From NCBI GenBank assembly GCA_025060595.1, contig JANXBX010000006.1, forward strand, positions 1 to 64,000: a DNA stretch of 64,000 nt, in the 5' to 3' direction. Positions 61,525-64,000 of the stretch are shown here, one piece after another (within the stretch, counting starts at the first letter, position 1; each line of letters begins with the position of its first letter). The position numbers were made by a program, and so were the translations under genes. The notes beneath the pieces are model-generated. The model had not been told where the DNA came from. It did not search any database and saw only the letters and a program-made list of their open reading frames with translations. Origin of the DNA: Synergistota bacterium (GTDB lineage Bacteria > Synergistota > GBS-1).

Positions 61525-62646
61525 TCAACTCATAATCTCTATAAACTCATCAAAGAGATACTTTGAATCATGAGGGCCTGGGCTTGATTCGGGATGATAT
61601 TGAACAGAAAATAGCGGAAACTTACTATGCTTCATACCCTCAAGAGTACCATCGTTAAGATTCACATGAGTTACCTCCATACCGGTCCCAACTAAAGAAT
61701 CCACATCTACGCAGAAGCCATGATTTTGAGAAGTTATCTCAACTCTACCGCTTATTAAATTCTTTACTGGATGATTAGCTCCCCTATGACCGAATTTGAG
61801 CTTGAAGGTTTTTCCACCCATAGCAAGCCCTATTATCTGATGACCAAGGCATATACCAAAGATAGGTATCTTTCCTATGAGCTCCCTAACCTCAGAAACG
61901 ATCCCCTTTATAGCTGCAGGATCTCCCGGTCCATTTGAAAGAAAAACTCCTGTAGGCCCTAAAAAAAAGACCTCCTCAGCGGAGGTCTTTATAGGAACAA
62001 CCAAAAGCTCACAACCCCTTTTCTCAAGCTCCCTAAGAATATTAAGCTTGACTCCCCCATCATAAACCACAACTTTATATGGTTTATCACTCTCCCTCCA
62101 AGACAAACAACTTAGGCTCTCTACATAAATCCTTTCTCCACCGCTCCAAAAATAAGGCTTCTTAGTAGATATCGGCGTAGCTAAATCTCTTCCGACCATG
62201 CTTGGGAAAGCTTTGAGTCGTTCAAATAGTGATGAAGGATTCAAATCCTCGGTCGAAACTATTCCCTTCATAGCACCATAAAGACGTAACCTTCTTGTCA
62301 AGGCCCTCGTATCTATGCCCTCAACCCCTAAAACTCCAGCTCCCTTTAAATATTCAGCTAAGCTCTTTTTGGACCGCCAGTTACTCGGAAACGGACAATA
62401 CTCCTTAACCAATAACCCCTCAACCTGAATTTGCGATGACTCCACATCCTCCTCATTAATTCCATAGTTACCTATCAACGGGTAAGTCATGGTGACTATT
62501 TGCCCTTTGTAAGAAGGATCGGTTATTATTTCCTGATAACCGGTCATACTGGTATTAAATACCACTTCTCCAATAGCTTCGCCAGGTCCGGTAAATGAAT
62601 AGCCTTCAAAGGCGGTCCCGTCTTCCAAAACCAGGAGAGCCTTCAT
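61525..62646 (-). CDS. carA: Carbamoyl-phosphate synthase small subunit
   Basis: Glutamine amidotransferase subunit. The N-terminal domain has EGYSFTGPGEAIGEVVFNTS; the amidotransferase triad includes GICLGHQIIG (Cys) and QYHPESSPGPHDS (His, Glu). 373 residues from ATG 62646, which follows GAGGAGGTG; the longer frame would run through the T-box terminator and is rejected. It holds a terminator-like hairpin in its coding sequence at 61961-61990. Confidence 0.97.
   Translation of the reverse strand: MKALLVLEDGTAFEGYSFTGPGEAIGEVVFNTSMTGYQEIITDPSYKGQIVTMTYPLIGNYGINEEDVESSQIQVEGLLVKEYCPFPSNWRSKKSLAEYLKGAGVLGVEGIDTRALTRRLRLYGAMKGIVSTEDLNPSSLFERLKAFPSMVGRDLATPISTKKPYFWSGGERIYVESLSCLSWRESDKPYKVVVYDGGVKLNILRELEKRGCELLVVPIKTSAEEVFFLGPTGVFLSNGPGDPAAIKGIVSEVRELIGKIPIFGICLGHQIIGLAMGGKTFKLKFGHRGANHPVKNLISGRVEITSQNHGFCVDVDSLVGTGMEVTHVNLNDGTLEGMKHSKFPLFSVQYHPESSPGPHDSKYLFDEFIEIMS
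61961..61990 (-). terminator. Terminator-like hairpin inside carA
   Basis: On the minus strand AAAGACCTCC and GGAGGTCTTT form a perfect 10-bp stem with a 5-nt loop, followed by TTTTT and more, giving eight Ts in a row. It codes for TSAEEVFFLG in mid-gene. It has every feature of an intrinsic terminator, though ribosomes on carA would normally prevent its folding. Confidence 0.55.
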
Positions 62647-62662
62647 CTTTACACCTCCTCGT

Positions 62663-62967
62663 AAAAAAGCCCCGCCCCCCACAAGGGGCGGGGCTTTTTA
62701 TCAAGCCTCGCGGTGCCACCCTTCTTGACAGGGAATACATATCTTACTTTAAGCTTCCCTGTCCACTCTAACGGCCGCTAACGGAGCCATCCGGAGACTC
62801 TACTTGGCACAAGCCTTTCTTCGAGTCTCAGCTCAGGGGCCCGTTTCAGCTTAACCTTAAAACCGAGGAGCACTCTCAGCCCACCGATGCTCCCTCTCTG
62901 TCGGCAAGGTAAAGCTTACTTCACCCCTTCACAGCCTTTAACTCTATTAAGCCCTGCTAATCTATTC
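62663..62967 (-). promoter_or_regulatory. T-box riboswitch of the car operon
   Basis: The minus strand contains AGGGTGGCACCGCG (T-box, TGG at 62716-62718). Upstream lies Stem I with an AGTA/GAA specifier loop, an AGAGAG turn and a distal GGAGCATC/GTGCTCC hairpin. Antiterminator: AAGGG (62719-62723) and GCG pair with CGCCCCTT (62683-62690), which is the 5' arm of the terminator stem AAAAAGCCCCGCCCC/GGGGCGGGGCTTTTT (62664-62699). After GAA-A the specifier reads CGG (62841-62843, Arg); ACG (Thr) is the alternative one base earlier. UGGC suggests a G discriminator base. Uncharged tRNA-Arg would allow carA-carB expression. Confidence 0.85.
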
Positions 62968-62973
62968 TGGTAT

Positions 62974-63002
62974 ATTATAACCAGGAACATTCAAAAAATC
63001 AA
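62974..63002 (-). promoter_or_regulatory. Promoter of the T-box/car operon
   Basis: TTGATT (62997-63002), 17 bp, TATAAT (62974-62979) on the minus strand. The -10 sits within an imperfect inverted repeat CTGGT/ACCAG, which may be coincidental. The 5' end of the T-box RNA would lie near 62967. Confidence 0.7.
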
Positions 63003-63021
63003 TAGTTAAATAAAATTTTTC

Positions 63022-63765
63022 CTAAACTCGAAGAAACCTATATAGAGTAACTAATACAAGAACCACTCCAAAAATATGCTTCAGATGCCTCTGAGGCACA
63101 TAGAGGCTTGTGATACGAGACCCTAAGTAGCTTCCTAAAGCTCCCACAGTTACAAGAATAAGAGTAGTATTTAAATTCAACTGAGCGGTGTGAATATGAG
63201 GTAAAAGAGCAGAAAATGAGGGAGGCATAACAGCAAAAGCATTAATAGCTGCAGCTTGTTTTGGATCATGACCTGTAAGAATCAACACGGGCATAAGAAG
63301 GAAGCCCGGCCCAACACCTAAGAAACCCGAAAGAACAGATATAGGCATGGCTAAAATCATCGCTATTGAAAACCTTTCTCTCACATATCCCTTTCTAACT
63401 GGCTTAAAGAGATTATAAGCTAAGTAAATCACCGCCCCCAAGTAAATCCACCAAACTAAACGAACCTCAACCTGATGTACTAGCCAAGATCCCAAAGGAG
63501 CAAAGGTCGTAGTAACGAGAGCTAAAAGAACGGCTTTGCGCCAACTCACCAAACGACTCTGTGCAAAACCAAAAACAGCGAAGAAGGCAGTCACACCATT
63601 AAGAAGTAAGGATAGAGGCTGGACTTGATGCACGAGATCAGAGAAAAAGAAGCTTAAAAAGGGAACAGCAACGAAAGCTACACCAAGACCTAACATACCA
63701 GATATCAAGGCTAAAAGAAATAATCCAGAAGCCATTAGAAATACCATGCTATCAGTAATAAGCAA
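63022..63765 (-). CDS. TauE/SafE family sulfite/anion exporter-like permease
   Basis: About 247 residues, eight hydrophobic segments. The two repeat signatures are GMLGLGVAFVAVPFLSFFF and SGFLGVGPGFLLMPVLILTG, each followed by a gene-family-typical loop (HQVQPLSLLLNGVTAF; AAINAFAVMPPSFSALL). TTG at 63765 is spaced six bases from GGAGGTG; an ATG upstream overlaps that site. Substrate unknown; relatives move sulfite, sulfoacetate or other small anions. Confidence 0.85.
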   Translation of the reverse strand: MLITDSMVFLMASGLFLLALISGMLGLGVAFVAVPFLSFFFSDLVHQVQPLSLLLNGVTAFFAVFGFAQSRLVSWRKAVLLALVTTTFAPLGSWLVHQVEVRLVWWIYLGAVIYLAYNLFKPVRKGYVRERFSIAMILAMPISVLSGFLGVGPGFLLMPVLILTGHDPKQAAAINAFAVMPPSFSALLPHIHTAQLNLNTTLILVTVGALGSYLGSRITSLYVPQRHLKHIFGVVLVLVTLYRFLRV

Positions 63766-63877
63766 GTTAAACACCTCCATCTGAATCTTCAATTTCTTTT
63801 TAAACTATCTCAGTAGCTCCTCAAAAAGCGGCACAAAAGCTTAAGATCATTCACGATAACCCTATATAAGTTATAAG

Positions 63878-64000
63878 CTAACCTTTCTCACAGAAAAAAC
63901 CTATAACGAAACCAGACACTAAAGCATATACAAATATCAGTAAGTTGAAAAACAATATAAACTTAAAACCAAGGATCGCCACAGCGAGAGGCACAGCCTG
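63878..64000 (-). CDS. C-terminal end of an unidentified membrane protein (partial)
   Basis: Open to the window edge on the minus strand and ending at TAG 63878-63880. The visible 40 residues are strongly hydrophobic (FKFILFFNLLIFVYALVSGF) and end in a short CEKG tail, so this is the last membrane segments of a transporter-like protein. The 112 bases between it and the TauE gene show no clear promoter or terminator. Confidence 0.5.
   Translation of the reverse strand, partial: QAVPLAVAILGFKFILFFNLLIFVYALVSGFVIGFFCEKG

Noticed and set aside
62647-62682. Upstream extension of carA
   Set aside because: It runs through the T-box terminator; the ATG at 62646 has an ideal ribosome site.
1-64000. 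tRNA, rRNA, CRISPR arrays, insertion sequences, prophage
   Set aside because: I looked for GGTTCRAAUCC-type T-arm sequences, tandem repeats with spacers, transposase motifs and paired terminal repeats, and saw none. Reading by eye can miss divergent ones; tRNAscan-SE and an IS search would settle it.

Overview
The window looks like part of the chromosome of an anaerobic, amino-acid- and organic-acid-using bacterium. My best guess is a thermophilic member of the Synergistota, with Clostridia-like lineages as the alternative. Hints are the class-III type hybrid cluster protein, three TRAP transporters, a branched-chain amino acid ABC system, a B12-dependent mutase operon, a TrmD fused to a second methyltransferase domain, AGA/AGG-rich arginine usage, and the YvrJ/DUF1659/DUF2922 set of small proteins. 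The assignment rests on gene content only. I saw no tRNA, rRNA, CRISPR array or insertion sequence.

1-6.2 kb (minus strand) is a translation/secretion operon read from a consensus promoter at 6130-6158: ylxM, ffh, rpsP, KH protein, rimM, trmD fusion, rplS, lepB, rbgA, rnhB (cut by the window edge). 6.2-8.8 kb holds cysE-cysK and a threonine dehydratase. 8.9-13.4 kb (plus) is a complete branched-chain amino acid ABC importer (livJHMGF). 13.4-16.9 kb has a paired chromate transporter, an orphan PstS-like protein and glycerate 2-kinase. 16.9-21.9 kb (minus) is a stressosome module (RsbR, RsbS, RsbT, RsbT/PP2C phosphatase) joined to an RsbU_N-like diguanylate cyclase, a 65-residue protein and a GGDEF-EAL protein, so stress sensing appears wired to cyclic-di-GMP.

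22.0-27.0 kb (plus) carries xpt, lipB, a three-gene TRAP transporter and lipA. 26.9-36.6 kb (minus) is a tightly packed nine-gene operon behind a GntR regulator with a TTGTATACAA operator: unknown protein, PLP enzyme, TAXI-TRAP transporter, small subunit, cobalamin-binding mutase-like protein, KamB-like P-loop protein and FAD amine oxidase. I regard it as the best candidate for an undescribed catabolic system. 36.6-37.6 kb is a set of small proteins (DUF1659, DUF2922, M15 peptidase, YvrJ). 37.7-47.3 kb (minus) is a 5-oxoproline operon: TRAP importer, PxpB, PxpC and PxpA, with a 1385-residue five-GAF HD-GYP phosphodiesterase inserted between PxpC and PxpA.

47.4-54.8 kb is mixed: a short flagellin-like gene, metallo-beta-lactamase fold protein, radical SAM protein with an apparent AUU start, cobalamin adenosyltransferase, CoA-type Nudix hydrolase, endonuclease IV, HpcH/HpaI aldolase, and hcp diverging from a Crp/Fnr regulator around a perfect 16-bp palindrome. 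54.8-56.5 kb has a promoter, a 30-codon basic ORF whose RNA folds into competing hairpins, then a citryl-CoA-lyase-like gene and an Asp/Glu-racemase-like gene. 56.5-63.0 kb (minus) is carA-carB-ndk-CoA-disulfide reductase behind a T-box riboswitch whose specifier reads best as CGG (Arg). The window ends with a TauE/SafE permease and the tail of an unidentified membrane protein.
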